12,938 bases of DNA from an uncultured Verrucomicrobiota bacterium (GCA_946482165.1 CAMLQS010000123.1:1-12938), one strand, 5' to 3'; positions 1 through 7,107 are shown, counted from the stretch's first letter. Translations and numbers: made by a program. The notes: generated by a model from the sequence alone, not told the origin.

Positions 1-52
1 AGGTGCCGCCAGATTGCCTCGATACGACCCTCTCGACTGAATTTCTACGGCT
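1..52. repeat. Dispersed repeat, copy A (right end only)
   Basis: Bases 1-52 are identical to bases 1702-1753, in the same orientation. The copy ends in CTGAATTTCTACGGC, which is the right-hand terminal inverted repeat of the fuller copy at 1526-1753. The rest of copy A should lie to the left of the window. It ends 10 nt from the stop codon of the minus-strand cytochrome b562-like gene, so it would be in that gene's 3' untranslated region. No transposase is visible. Confidence 0.9.
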
Positions 53-62
53 TAGGGTCGCC

Positions 63-527
63 TCAATCCTTCTTCTGCACGCGGAACTCGCGGTGACCGG
101 ATTTTTGAAGGTTGCCGAGCTTGGCCAAAATCGCGGCGGCCTCGTCGTTTTTTCCCGCCTCCAGCGCGGCCTTCAACTTGTCCACCTCGGCGAGGAAATC
201 CTTCATCTTCGCCTGGTAGTCGGCGACGAACTTCTCGCGGTCGGCCTCCGGGACTTTCGCGGCCTTCGCGGGAATCAGCGCGGTCGATTCCTCGGACGCC
301 TTGCGGAGCTTGGCGACGAGTTCGAGGGAGGAGGCGTTGGCCGAGGCGTCGGATATCTGGCGGCGGAGCTTACGAAAGGCGCCGTTCATGTCCTCCATCT
401 TGTGGTCGAGTTCGGTTTCCTCCTCGCCGTTCGCCGCAGCCACAACGGCCGGGGATGCCGCATGGACGGGAAGGAAAACCGGGGCGATCGCGAGGACGAG
501 GGCGGCGAAGGGGACGACGGGGCGCAT
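63..527 (-). CDS. Exported cytochrome b562-like four-helix protein
   Basis: The 154-residue product has an N-terminal signal peptide (hydrophobic residues 6-20, likely cleavage after the VHA-A segment near residue 23) and a highly charged, helical mature part of about 120 residues. This matches the periplasmic cytochrome b562 family (Cytochrom_B562) in size. The family binds one b-type haem through an N-terminal Met and a C-terminal His. Here Met44 in LDHKMEDMN aligns with the ligand-bearing start of the family, and His145 in KSGHREFR aligns with the C-terminal ligand helix; their spacing of 101 residues is close to that in the E. coli protein. Haem binding is therefore plausible, but it is inferred from motif reading only. 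Physiological partners of this family are poorly known. The gene starts at ATG 525-527, without an obvious ribosome binding site, and is divergent from the esterase gene at 683. Its stop is 10 nt from repeat copy A. Alternative: a haem-free helical periplasmic protein of the same fold. Confidence 0.7.
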   Translation of the reverse strand: MRPVVPFAALVLAIAPVFLPVHAASPAVVAAANGEEETELDHKMEDMNGAFRKLRRQISDASANASSLELVAKLRKASEESTALIPAKAAKVPEADREKFVADYQAKMKDFLAEVDKLKAALEAGKNDEAAAILAKLGNLQKSGHREFRVQKKD

Positions 528-682
528 GGTTGAAAGTGTGGCGATAAGGGGGACGCGGCCCGGGGACGGAGGTTTCGCGCCGGTCGCGGGAGGTATTGAT
601 GATTCCCCGGAACGCGAATCCAGCGCAAAGCGCGTCGCGCCTTCCCGGTAACGCCCGCTTCGCCGACGGCGTCTTCGTGTTC

Positions 683-1555
683 ATGCGCATCCGCCTCGCC
701 TACCCCGCCCTTCGCGTCCCGTCGCCAGTCTCCGTGTTTCTCGTCTTCGTGGCCTTGGTCTTCGCCGCCGCGCGCGCCGACGCCGCGCTCGCCGCACGCG
801 AATGGATGGTCGACGGCGCGAAACGCGAGGCGCTCGTCTGGACACCTCCCCGCGCGGGAGACGCCGCCCCCGCCGCCCTTGTTTTCGCGTTCCACGGCCA
901 TGGCGGAAACATGCGCCACTCGGCGCGAAGCTTCGCGCTGCACGAGCAGTGGCCGGAGGCGATCATCGTCTACCCGCAAGGGCTCAACACCCCCACCCCG
1001 CTCGTCGACATGGAAGGCAAACGCAGCGGCTGGCAAATCTCGCCCGGAGCGCAGAATGATCGCGACCTGAAGTTCGTCGACTCGATGCTCGAATCGTTTC
1101 TCGCGGAGCATGCGGTCGACCCGAAGCGCGTCTACGCCATGGGACACTCCAACGGCGGCGCGTTCACCTATCTACTGTGGTCGCAACGTCCGGAGGCGTT
1201 CGCGGCCTTCGCCCCCGTCGCCGCCACGCCCGGCCGCGGAGGAATACCCGCCGCGCCGGCTCCCGCGATCCACATCGCCGGCGAAAAAGACACCTTGGTG
1301 AAATTCGCCTGGCAGGAGGGGACCATCCGTTTCGTCCGCCGCCTCAACGCGTGCGGAGACGGGGCCCCCTGGGAAAGCGACGCGCGCTGCGTCCTCCATC
1401 CATCGGCCAAAGGCGCGCCGCTAGTCACCTGGTTCCATCCCGACGGACATGTTTATCCGGCCGATGCGTCGGCGCTGATCGTGAAGTTTTTCCAGGCGCA
1501 CGCGCGCCCGTCGGTCAAAGGCTTCGCCGTAGAAATTCAGACGAAGGCGGAGTAG
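683..1555 (+). CDS. Secreted LpqC/PHB-depolymerase-like esterase
   Basis: The product is an alpha/beta hydrolase of the family that holds LpqC, polyhydroxybutyrate depolymerases and feruloyl-type esterases; the substrate cannot be read from the sequence. The start at ATG 683 gives 290 residues beginning with a signal peptide (positively charged MRIR, hydrophobic residues 17-30, ARADA cleavage region). An in-frame ATG lies upstream at 596 but would put 29 non-signal residues in front. Visible motifs are the oxyanion-hole region FHGHGGN (70-76), the nucleophile elbow GHSNGG with Ser156, a probable acid Asp203 in GEKD, and His256 in PDGHVYP. Cys224 and Cys236 may form a disulfide. The last nine residues (AVEIQTKAE, after Phe281) and the stop codon are encoded by the left end of repeat copy B, so the native C-terminus was probably altered. 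The fold itself appears complete before that, at the helix ending near residue 273. Confidence 0.8.
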   Translation: MRIRLAYPALRVPSPVSVFLVFVALVFAAARADAALAAREWMVDGAKREALVWTPPRAGDAAPAALVFAFHGHGGNMRHSARSFALHEQWPEAIIVYPQGLNTPTPLVDMEGKRSGWQISPGAQNDRDLKFVDSMLESFLAEHAVDPKRVYAMGHSNGGAFTYLLWSQRPEAFAAFAPVAATPGRGGIPAAPAPAIHIAGEKDTLVKFAWQEGTIRFVRRLNACGDGAPWESDARCVLHPSAKGAPLVTWFHPDGHVYPADASALIVKFFQAHARPSVKGFAVEIQTKAE

Positions 1556-1753
1556 CGAGGTAAGGTGGCGAGCAGATTTCAGGGGCGAACGACCAAGGAC
1601 GGAGCGAAGCGGAGATGGCGCAGCCCGGAGCCGTAGGCGGAGGGTGAGCCCGCAGGGCGAACAATACCCGGAGGGTATTTCGCCGGAAGAGAGCCACTGA
1701 AAGGTGCCGCCAGATTGCCTCGATACGACCCTCTCGACTGAATTTCTACGGCT
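1526..1753. repeat. Dispersed MITE/REP-like element, copy B
   Basis: The segment is bounded by perfect 15-bp inverted repeats: GCCGTAGAAATTCAG at 1526-1540 and its complement at 1738-1752. Its last 52 bases equal bases 1-52 of the window. Inside is a perfect hairpin at 1663-1679 (AATACCC, loop GGA, GGGTATT), extended by a bulged stem, and several GGAG/GCGG-rich repeats. It has no gene of its own. It fills the space between two convergent genes, beginning within the 3' end of the esterase gene and ending 8 nt from the permease stop. Size, terminal repeats and lack of coding capacity suggest a non-autonomous mobile element or a REP-like 3'-end element. No target-site duplication is evident, and the true outer limits need other copies to define. 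Confidence 0.75.
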
Positions 1754-1761
1754 AAGCGCGT

Positions 1762-3006
1762 CTACTCGTAGCGCAGCGCGTCGATGGGATCGAGTTTCGC
1801 CGCCTGGATCGCGGGATAGATGCCGGCCATCACGCCGGCGGTGACGCTGAACGCGAAGCCGACGAAAAACGCCGAGGGCGCGAGCAAGGGCGCGCTTCCC
1901 GAGGGCAGGACCATCGCGAGCACCTTGATCAAACCCACCGCGATGCCCACGCCCGCCATGCCGCCGAGAAGACTGAGCGTGACGGCCTCGGCCACGAATT
2001 GGCTGAAGATGTTGAAGGGCGTCGCACCGACCGCCTTGCGAATGCCGATCTCGCGCACGCGCTCGTTGATCGAGGCGAGCATCAGATTCATGATGCCGAT
2101 GCCGCTCACCAGCAGCGAAACGCCTGCGATGGCGCTGCCGCCCACGACGAAGCTGGCCTTGGTGCTGGCGAAGCTCGCGAGCTGCTCCTCGTTGGTTCTG
2201 AAGTCGAAGTCGATGATGCCGCGATGCCCCTGCGCCAGGACGTTGGAGGTGGAGTCGAGGGTCTCGCGCAGCTTCGAGATGTCGGGGGCCTTCATGTTCA
2301 GCCAGCTCAGCCGATCCGAGCGCTGAACCTTCGCGGCCATCGTGGTCACCGGGATAAAGGCGATGTCGTTCTTCCACTCGAGCGTGTTGAACTCGCCCCA
2401 AAGCCGCTCGTAGTTCTTCAGCACGCCGATCACGCGGAAGGGCTGGCCGTTGATATCCACAAAGCGGCCCAGCGGGTCCTCGCCCGGATCGAAGAGGGCC
2501 TTCTTCACCGCGCCGCCGATCACGATGACGTCGGCATAGGTGTGGAAATCGAGATCCGAGAAAAGCCTCCCCGACGCGAGTTCGTAGCGGTTGATGTCGA
2601 ACACGGCGTTCGTCACGCCCTGCACGCGCCCGCCACGGCGGCCGTCGTAGGTGCGCGCGCCGCGTGTGATGCGCGGACGGGGCGCGTCGATCTCGGGAGA
2701 CAGAACCGCCAGGCCCGGCACGAGCGCGCGAAGCGACTCCGCGTCCTTCAGGGTGAAACCCCGCGACACCGACGCGAGCGGAGCCTGTCGCTCGCGGACG
2801 CCGCGCGCCGAGCCGGTGATTTTCTCCAACCCTCCCTGCTCCTGAAGCGACACTTCCCAGCCCTTGAAAAAACCCTCCATGAAGCCGGTCGTCAGCACCA
2901 TCGACGCGACGCCCAGCATGACGCAGCAAATCGTGAGCAGCGAACGGAGCTTGTGGCCCCAAATCTCGCCGAGTCCGTTGACCACCCCGGAGAGAAGCCG
3001 CTTCAC
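1762..3006 (-). CDS. MacB/FtsX-type ABC transporter permease
   Basis: The 414-residue inner-membrane subunit has the standard MacB_PCD-FtsX layout: one N-terminal membrane helix (about 22-42), a large periplasmic domain (about 45-285), and three C-terminal helices (about 288-310, 335-362, 378-402). Hallmarks are GIGIMNLMLASINERVREIG beginning near residue 302 and the C-terminal GIYPAIQAAKLDPIDALRYE (395-414). Family members use mechanotransmission to drive export of toxins, peptides or lipids from the periplasm, with an adaptor and an outer-membrane channel. In E. coli MacB the ATPase is fused to the permease, whereas here it is a separate gene. The start is GTG 3004-3006, overlapping the ATPase stop by 4 nt and preceded by a strong ribosome binding site at 3013-3019. 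No outer-membrane TolC-type gene is in the window, and the substrate is unknown. Confidence 0.93.
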   Translation of the reverse strand: MKRLLSGVVNGLGEIWGHKLRSLLTICCVMLGVASMVLTTGFMEGFFKGWEVSLQEQGGLEKITGSARGVRERQAPLASVSRGFTLKDAESLRALVPGLAVLSPEIDAPRPRITRGARTYDGRRGGRVQGVTNAVFDINRYELASGRLFSDLDFHTYADVIVIGGAVKKALFDPGEDPLGRFVDINGQPFRVIGVLKNYERLWGEFNTLEWKNDIAFIPVTTMAAKVQRSDRLSWLNMKAPDISKLRETLDSTSNVLAQGHRGIIDFDFRTNEEQLASFASTKASFVVGGSAIAGVSLLVSGIGIMNLMLASINERVREIGIRKAVGATPFNIFSQFVAEAVTLSLLGGMAGVGIAVGLIKVLAMVLPSGSAPLLAPSAFFVGFAFSVTAGVMAGIYPAIQAAKLDPIDALRYE

Positions 3007-3710
3007 GACGCGCCTCCTTCCGACACCCGTCCGTCTAGGACGTGCAACTGACGGCGGAAGTGCGAGGCGATCTCCGGCGAATGCGTCACTACGATGATGG
3101 TGCGACCGAGACGGTTCAGTTCCTTGAACAAATCCAGGATCGCGGCGGCGGTCTTGGTGTCGAGGTTGCCCGTCGGCTCGTCCGCGAGGAGAATGCGCGG
3201 CTCGTTCACCAGCGCGCGGGCGATGGCGACGCGCTGGCGTTGGCCGCCGGAAAGCTCGCCGGGGCGGTGATGCGCGCGATGCGTCATGTCGACGAGCGCG
3301 AGGGCGCGGTCGATGCGCGCCTCGGCGTCGGCCGGAGGCGACCCGTGATACGAGAGCGGCAGCGCGACATTGGCCCGCACCGTGAGACGCGGGAGCAGGT
3401 TGAAGGCTTGAAAAACGAACCCGATTTTCTCGGCGCGTATCCGTGCGCGCTGACGTTCGGAAATCGCCACGACGGGCCGGCCTTCGAAGAGGATTTCACC
3501 GCTGCTCGGAGAATCGAGAAAGCCGAGCAGATGCATGAGCGTCGACTTGCCCGAGCCCGAGGGCCCGAGGATCGCGACGGCCTCGCCTTCGTGCAGCGTG
3601 AAGGAGGCGTCGACGAGCGCGTCGACGACGGTGTCGCCCATCGGGTAGCGTTTGCCGACACGATCAAGACGGAGGACTTCGGGACCGAGGGGCGGCATCG
3701 CGGCGCTCAC
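3003..3710 (-). CDS. ABC transporter ATP-binding protein, MacB/LolD type
   Basis: This 235-residue nucleotide-binding subunit powers the permease encoded immediately downstream. It carries Walker [10 protein letters not shown] (49-57), Q-loop Gln101 in [10 protein letters not shown], signature LSGGQ (153-157), Walker B ILLADE (173-178) with DEPTGNLD, and the switch His210. The [10 protein letters not shown] and ADEPTGNLD motifs are typical of the MacB/LolD/FtsE group. The predicted start is GTG 3708-3710, overlapping the adaptor stop codon by 4 nt, with AGGA a short distance upstream; an ATG four codons later is an alternative. It also overlaps the permease gene by 4 nt, so adaptor, ATPase and permease are translationally coupled. 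Confidence 0.95.
   Translation of the reverse strand: MSAAMPPLGPEVLRLDRVGKRYPMGDTVVDALVDASFTLHEGEAVAILGPSGSGKSTLMHLLGFLDSPSSGEILFEGRPVVAISERQRARIRAEKIGFVFQAFNLLPRLTVRANVALPLSYHGSPPADAEARIDRALALVDMTHRAHHRPGELSGGQRQRVAIARALVNEPRILLADEPTGNLDTKTAAAILDLFKELNRLGRTIIVVTHSPEIASHFRRQLHVLDGRVSEGGAS
3013..3019 (-). promoter_or_regulatory. Ribosome binding site of the permease gene
   Basis: On the minus strand this reads AAGGAGG, six bases before the GTG start at 3004-3006. It lies inside the end of the ATPase gene and supports the GTG start. It is the only strong Shine-Dalgarno sequence noticed before any gene of this window. Confidence 0.8.
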
Positions 3711-4858
3711 TTGTCCTGGCCGAATTTCACGCCGGGCGGGCGCTGCCGGGAGATCTCTGCGTTCTCGGCGAGGCCGGACTTGATTTCGACGTGCAGGCTG
3801 TCGCGCACGCCGAGCTCGACCTTCGTCTTCACCGGCTCGGCCTTTGCGTCGGCGGCCCGGACAAAGACGAACCAGTCTCCCGTCTCGTGGTCGTTGAAGA
3901 CCAGGTTGTGCTCGACCGAAAGGGCGTTCGTCGCCGTGGCGGTGGCGATGTGGACGCGCGCGGTCATGCCGGGGCGCACCCGCGGGTGGGATTGCTCGAT
4001 CTCGATCTGGAGCGGAAAGTCGCGCGACGCCGATCCGCCACCGCCACCGCCGCCCGAACCGGCGCCGGAGGACGAGCCTCCGTTCGCGGACTTGCCGGCG
4101 GCGGGGGCGATAAAGGTGATTTTGCCGGCGGCCTTCGCCTCGGGCACGGACTCGAAGGTGATCTCGACCGGCATGCCAAGTTCGAGCACCGCGACGTCGA
4201 TCTCGTTGATCGCGGCCTCGACGCGCAGACGGGAGAGATCGGCGAGCTCGAGAAGGGTCGCTCCCTCGCGGCCGGCGTCGGCGCCGGTGACGATCATGCC
4301 CGGTCGGGCGGCAAGGCTGAGCACGCGACCGGCGTAGGGTGCGGTGAGCACGTTCTTGGAAAGGGAGGTTTCAAGAAGGCGAACGCGCGCCTCCTGCGAG
4401 GAGGTGTCGTTTTGCGCGAGGCGAAAGGCTATCTCCGCCTCCTTGCGCTCCTTTTCGGTCACGAGCGCTCGCTCGGCGAGGGATTGCAGCCGCTTATATT
4501 CCAGTTCCGCGCGCTCGGCGCGAAGGCGGGCGCCGGTGACACCGAGACGCGCTTCGTCGAGCTGCACCTGAAGGCTGCTCTGATCGAGTTCTATGAGGGG
4601 CTGCCCGGCGGTCACCACGTCGCCGGCCTGCACGAGCACGCGGGCGATGCGCCCGCTGACTTCGGAACGGATTTCGGTGGAAAGAATCGGCGTGATCGTG
4701 CCGTTGATGACGACTGTTTGCTTCAGATCGCGGAGAGCCGGTTTGACGTAGGTATAGTCGACGGGCTTGGCGTCGGAGGCGGCGCGCGCCCGGACGACCC
4801 AGACGATGCAAAGCACTAGCAAGCCGAGGGCGGCGACTATCCAGAGCAGGCGTTTCAT
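3707..4858 (-). CDS. MacA/HlyD-type periplasmic adaptor subunit
   Basis: The 383-residue membrane fusion protein should bridge the MacB-like transporter to an outer-membrane channel. It has an N-terminal signal-anchor helix (residues 4-22, after MKRLLW), a split biotinyl-lipoyl-like domain (about 60-92, SEVSGRIARVLVQAGDVV, and 168-205, KNVLTAPYAGRV), an alpha-helical hairpin between them (about 95-165), and beta-barrel/membrane-proximal domains (about 210-380). An unusual glycine/serine-rich stretch, with seven consecutive glycines, occupies about 259-277 inside the barrel region. ATG 4856-4858 was chosen because it places the membrane anchor at the N-terminus; the frame stays open to a TTG at 4903. 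The stop overlaps the ATPase start by 4 nt. Type: RND/MacA family; exact substrate unknown. Confidence 0.9.
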   Translation of the reverse strand: MKRLLWIVAALGLLVLCIVWVVRARAASDAKPVDYTYVKPALRDLKQTVVINGTITPILSTEIRSEVSGRIARVLVQAGDVVTAGQPLIELDQSSLQVQLDEARLGVTGARLRAERAELEYKRLQSLAERALVTEKERKEAEIAFRLAQNDTSSQEARVRLLETSLSKNVLTAPYAGRVLSLAARPGMIVTGADAGREGATLLELADLSRLRVEAAINEIDVAVLELGMPVEITFESVPEAKAAGKITFIAPAAGKSANGGSSSGAGSGGGGGGGSASRDFPLQIEIEQSHPRVRPGMTARVHIATATATNALSVEHNLVFNDHETGDWFVFVRAADAKAEPVKTKVELGVRDSLHVEIKSGLAENAEISRQRPPGVKFGQDK

Positions 4859-4951
4859 AGGGACGGAATGTCGAGCAATGAACGCCGTCCGCCGCACCCG
4901 CAAGGATCTACCCGGCGAGAAGCCAAGAAGAATGCCGGCTTCACCGGCTCG

Positions 4952-5299
4952 TTAGGCTCGTTCGTTTTCGCGTTGGCGGTTTTTCCAATCCGCGAATCGC
5001 CGCATCTGCTCCGTGGCGTCCAAATGCTTCGCGATCGGGTCCGCCTCGAGAAACTCCCTGATGGAGGGTCCGTCCGGTTGGTTGTGCACGGCGCCTCGCC
5101 GGGCTCCGCCGGCTCGCGCGCTTTTTTCGCCCGGCTTTCGCTCGGCGTCCGTCCGCGTGAGGGCGAAATAGATCACATAAACCCACGAAAGCACCCCGTG
5201 CAAAACGGCCCAAAGGAGAGAGCGATTGCGTTGCCAGGAGCAGACAACGGCCAGGGTCGTGCCTAGCGAAACGCCGACGCTTAACGTGGTTTGCGACAT
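4952..5299 (-). CDS. Small two-helix membrane protein, unknown function
   Basis: I do not recognise this 115-residue protein. It has two predicted membrane helices (about 5-20 and 28-48, LLWAVLHGVLSWVYVIYFAL) joined by a short basic loop (RNR), followed by a hydrophilic tail (50-115) rich in Arg, Lys and Glu. The tail ends in a probable helix, EADPIAKHLDATEQMRRFADWKNRQRENERA in part. It begins at ATG 5297-5299, 37 nt after the cimA stop, and ends 93 nt before the adaptor gene, so it probably belongs to the same transcript. Support for its reality is the plausible membrane topology, correct strand and snug fit between neighbours. It may be an accessory subunit of the export system, but the sequence does not show this. 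Confidence 0.65.
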   Translation of the reverse strand: MSQTTLSVGVSLGTTLAVVCSWQRNRSLLWAVLHGVLSWVYVIYFALTRTDAERKPGEKSARAGGARRGAVHNQPDGPSIREFLEADPIAKHLDATEQMRRFADWKNRQRENERA

Positions 5300-5336
5300 T
5301 TGATCGAGCCGGGGCCGGCGCCGGTATTTCGCGAAG

Positions 5337-6899
5337 TCAGGCCGCGAGGTGGTGGGCCACGGAGTCGAGCAGCGCCTCCCATGAGGCGTCGATGATGTTG
5401 TCGCTCACGCCAACCGTGCCCCAGACGCGGTTGCCGGAGCCGCTCTCGATGAGAACGCGAGTGCGGGCGTTGGCGCCGTTGCGACCGTCGAGGATGCGGA
5501 CCTTGTAATCGCGCAGCTCCATGTCGCGGATCTGCGGATACGCGGGCTCGAGCGCGAGGCGCAGGGCCTTGTCGAGCGCGCCGACCGGGCCACTGCACTC
5601 GGCGACGGTGTGGCGGGGTTCGCCGTTGACGGTCAGCTTCACCGTGGCCTCGGCGACGAGGCGTCCGTTCGGGCCGCGCTCAACGATCACCCGGTAGCTC
5701 TCGATCTCGAAGAATGCCTTCACCTTGCCGAGCGTGCGGGCGATGAGGAGCGCGAGCGAGGCGTCGGCCGCCTCGAACTCGTAGCCGCGGAACTCGAGGT
5801 CCTTGAGCTGCTCGATGAGCGACTTCATCTCGGGCGCCTTCTCGTCGAGCTCGAAGCCGAGTTCCTTGGCTTTCATCGCGACCGAGCTGCGGCCGGCCAT
5901 GTCGGAGACAAGCACGCGGGTGCGGTTGCCGACGAGGGAGGGGTCGATGTGCTCGTAGGACGATTTGACCTTCTGCGCGGCGTTGGCGTGAAGCCCGCCC
6001 TTGTGCGCGAAGGCGCTGAGACCGACATAGGGCGCCTTGGTGTCGGGCTTGAGGTTGGCGAGTTCGTCGAAGGTGAGGGAAAGCTCGCGCAGGCCGCCGA
6101 GGTTCTCCGCGCAGCGGGCAGTCTTGCCCATCTTGAGAAAGAGGCTGGGCAGGATGGTGAAGAGGTTGGCGTTGCCGGTGCGCTCGCCGTAGCCGTTGGC
6201 GGTCCCCTGCACGAGCGTGGCGCCGGCGGCCACGCCCGCGAGCGAGAGCGCGACACCGAGGCCGGAGTCGTTGTGCGTGTGGACACCGACCTTGTCGGAG
6301 CCGAACTCGGCCACGACTTTGGCCACGATGGCCTTGAAGTCGTCGAGGAGCGTGCCGCCGTTGGTGTCGCAAAGGGTGAGGTTGCTCGCGCCGCCCTTGA
6401 TCGCGGCGCGGAGGGTCTTGAACGCGTAGTCGGGGTCGGACTTGTAGCCGTCGAAAAAGTGCTCGGCGTCGTAGACGACCTCGCGGCCCTGCGAGGTGAC
6501 GTAGCGGATGGAGTCCTCGATCATCGCGAGATTCTCCTCGAGCGTGGTGCGGAGGATCTCGGTGACGTGGAGCGTCCAGGTCTTGCCAACAAGCGTGAGC
6601 ACGGGCGTCTCGGCCTCGAGCAGGGTCTTCAGTTGCGCGTCCTCCTCGGCGCGGATGCCGGCGCGGCGGGTGGAGCCGAACGCGGCGAGCTTGGCGTGTT
6701 TGAAGACCAGCTTCTTCGCCTCGGCGAAAAACGTGATGTCGCGGGGATTCGAGCCGGGAAAGCCACCCTCGATGTAGTCGACCCCGAAGGCGTCGAGCTT
6801 CTGCGCGATGAGGAGTTTGTCCGTCACGGAGAAGCTGATGCCCTCGCCCTGCGTGCCATCGCGGAGGGTGGTGTCGTAGATCTTAACGGCGGTGCTCAT
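5337..6899 (-). CDS. cimA: Citramalate synthase
   Basis: The enzyme condenses pyruvate and acetyl-CoA to (R)-citramalate, the first step of the threonine-independent route to 2-oxobutyrate and isoleucine. The 520 residues match the usual length of CimA of the Leptospira/Geobacter type. The N-terminal HMGL-like barrel begins with YDTTLRDGTQGEG (8-20), with the catalytic Arg13 and metal ligand Asp14, and continues with CDTNGG (177-182), the metal-binding HTHND (207-211, His207 and His209) and NGYGERTGNANL (235-246). The C-terminal regulatory LeuA-dimer domain covers about 395-515, which in this family senses isoleucine. GFPGSNPRD (46-54) fits citramalate synthase better than isopropylmalate synthase. 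The start is ATG 6897-6899; the 20 bases before it are pyrimidine- and C-rich and lack a Shine-Dalgarno sequence. An isoleucine-rich leader and terminator precede it (7039-7107 and 6974-7007), indicating attenuation. Confidence 0.95.
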   Translation of the reverse strand: MSTAVKIYDTTLRDGTQGEGISFSVTDKLLIAQKLDAFGVDYIEGGFPGSNPRDITFFAEAKKLVFKHAKLAAFGSTRRAGIRAEEDAQLKTLLEAETPVLTLVGKTWTLHVTEILRTTLEENLAMIEDSIRYVTSQGREVVYDAEHFFDGYKSDPDYAFKTLRAAIKGGASNLTLCDTNGGTLLDDFKAIVAKVVAEFGSDKVGVHTHNDSGLGVALSLAGVAAGATLVQGTANGYGERTGNANLFTILPSLFLKMGKTARCAENLGGLRELSLTFDELANLKPDTKAPYVGLSAFAHKGGLHANAAQKVKSSYEHIDPSLVGNRTRVLVSDMAGRSSVAMKAKELGFELDEKAPEMKSLIEQLKDLEFRGYEFEAADASLALLIARTLGKVKAFFEIESYRVIVERGPNGRLVAEATVKLTVNGEPRHTVAECSGPVGALDKALRLALEPAYPQIRDMELRDYKVRILDGRNGANARTRVLIESGSGNRVWGTVGVSDNIIDASWEALLDSVAHHLAA

Positions 6900-6973
6900 G
6901 GTGGTGGGAGGTGGGAAACGGACGGACGAACGGTTGGCGGAAAGGTGGACGGTGCAGAGGAAGCGGACGGGTT

Positions 6974-7007
6974 AAAACGAAAAACCCCGGGCGTTTCGGC
7001 CCGGGGT
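6974..7007 (-). terminator. Intrinsic terminator in the cimA leader (attenuator)
   Basis: On the minus strand a perfect 9-bp stem, ACCCCGGGC (7007-6999) with GCCCGGGGT (6992-6984), closes a CGAAAC loop. It is followed by a T tract (five T, CG, four T; 6984-6974). The T tract is present only on the minus strand, so it stops transcription heading towards cimA, about 75 nt before its ATG. No minus-strand gene lies upstream that needs a terminator here; the next gene is divergent. The site is therefore best explained as a regulatory terminator. Confidence 0.92.
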
Positions 7008-7038
7008 CTTCGGAAAATCGGAGGCGTGTTTGTCGCGT

Positions 7039-7107
7039 TTACGCCAAGATTCCCGGCCCGGGAGGGCGGGTAATAATAATGGCGGCAATGATGATGGCGC
7101 GGCTCAC
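7039..7107 (-). CDS. Isoleucine-rich leader peptide of cimA
   Basis: A 22-codon frame runs from GTG 7105-7107 to TAA 7039-7041. It starts VSRAIIIAAIIIT and continues through RPPGPG to ILA. Seven of 22 codons are isoleucine: three at 7095-7087, three at 7080-7072 and one at 7050-7048. The frame ends 31 nt before the terminator stem. This is the layout of branched-chain amino acid attenuator leaders, such as that of the enterobacterial ilv operon, where ribosome stalling at Ile codons blocks the terminator. Stalling is expected to free the GC-rich segment at 7058-7052, which can pair with the 5' arm of the terminator. Weak point: no Shine-Dalgarno sequence is seen before GTG, though most genes here also lack one. 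GTG is the only standard start in the open frame, which extends up to a TGA at 7153-7155. Confidence 0.8.
   Translation of the reverse strand: MSRAIIIAAIIITRPPGPGILA
7051..7062 (-). promoter_or_regulatory. Candidate antiterminator segment of the cimA leader
   Basis: On the minus strand the leader bases GGCCGGG (7058-7052) can pair with CCC and GGCC of the terminator's 5' arm (7005-6998), giving seven G-C pairs with one bulged G at 7002. This pairing excludes the terminator. The same segment can instead form a small local hairpin, TCCC/GGGA at 7063-7051. It lies just downstream of the six clustered Ile codons, as needed for a stalled-ribosome switch. Inferred by hand pairing; energies were not computed. 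Confidence 0.5.

Noticed and set aside
596..682. Earlier ATG at 596 as the start of the esterase gene
   Set aside because: It would place 29 residues with no signal character in front of a well-formed signal peptide starting at 683.
1421..2962. 513-codon minus-strand frame overlapping the permease and the esterase end
   Set aside because: Arg/Ala-rich shadow frame of the permease gene, whose own frame carries all family hallmarks.
4934..4948. Hairpin GCCGG/CCGGC between the small membrane protein and adaptor genes as a terminator
   Set aside because: The stem has only five base pairs and the following minus-strand sequence is not a proper T tract.
5610..7073. 487-codon plus-strand open frame opposite cimA
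   Set aside because: Low-complexity composition with no domain, entirely antisense to cimA and its attenuator.
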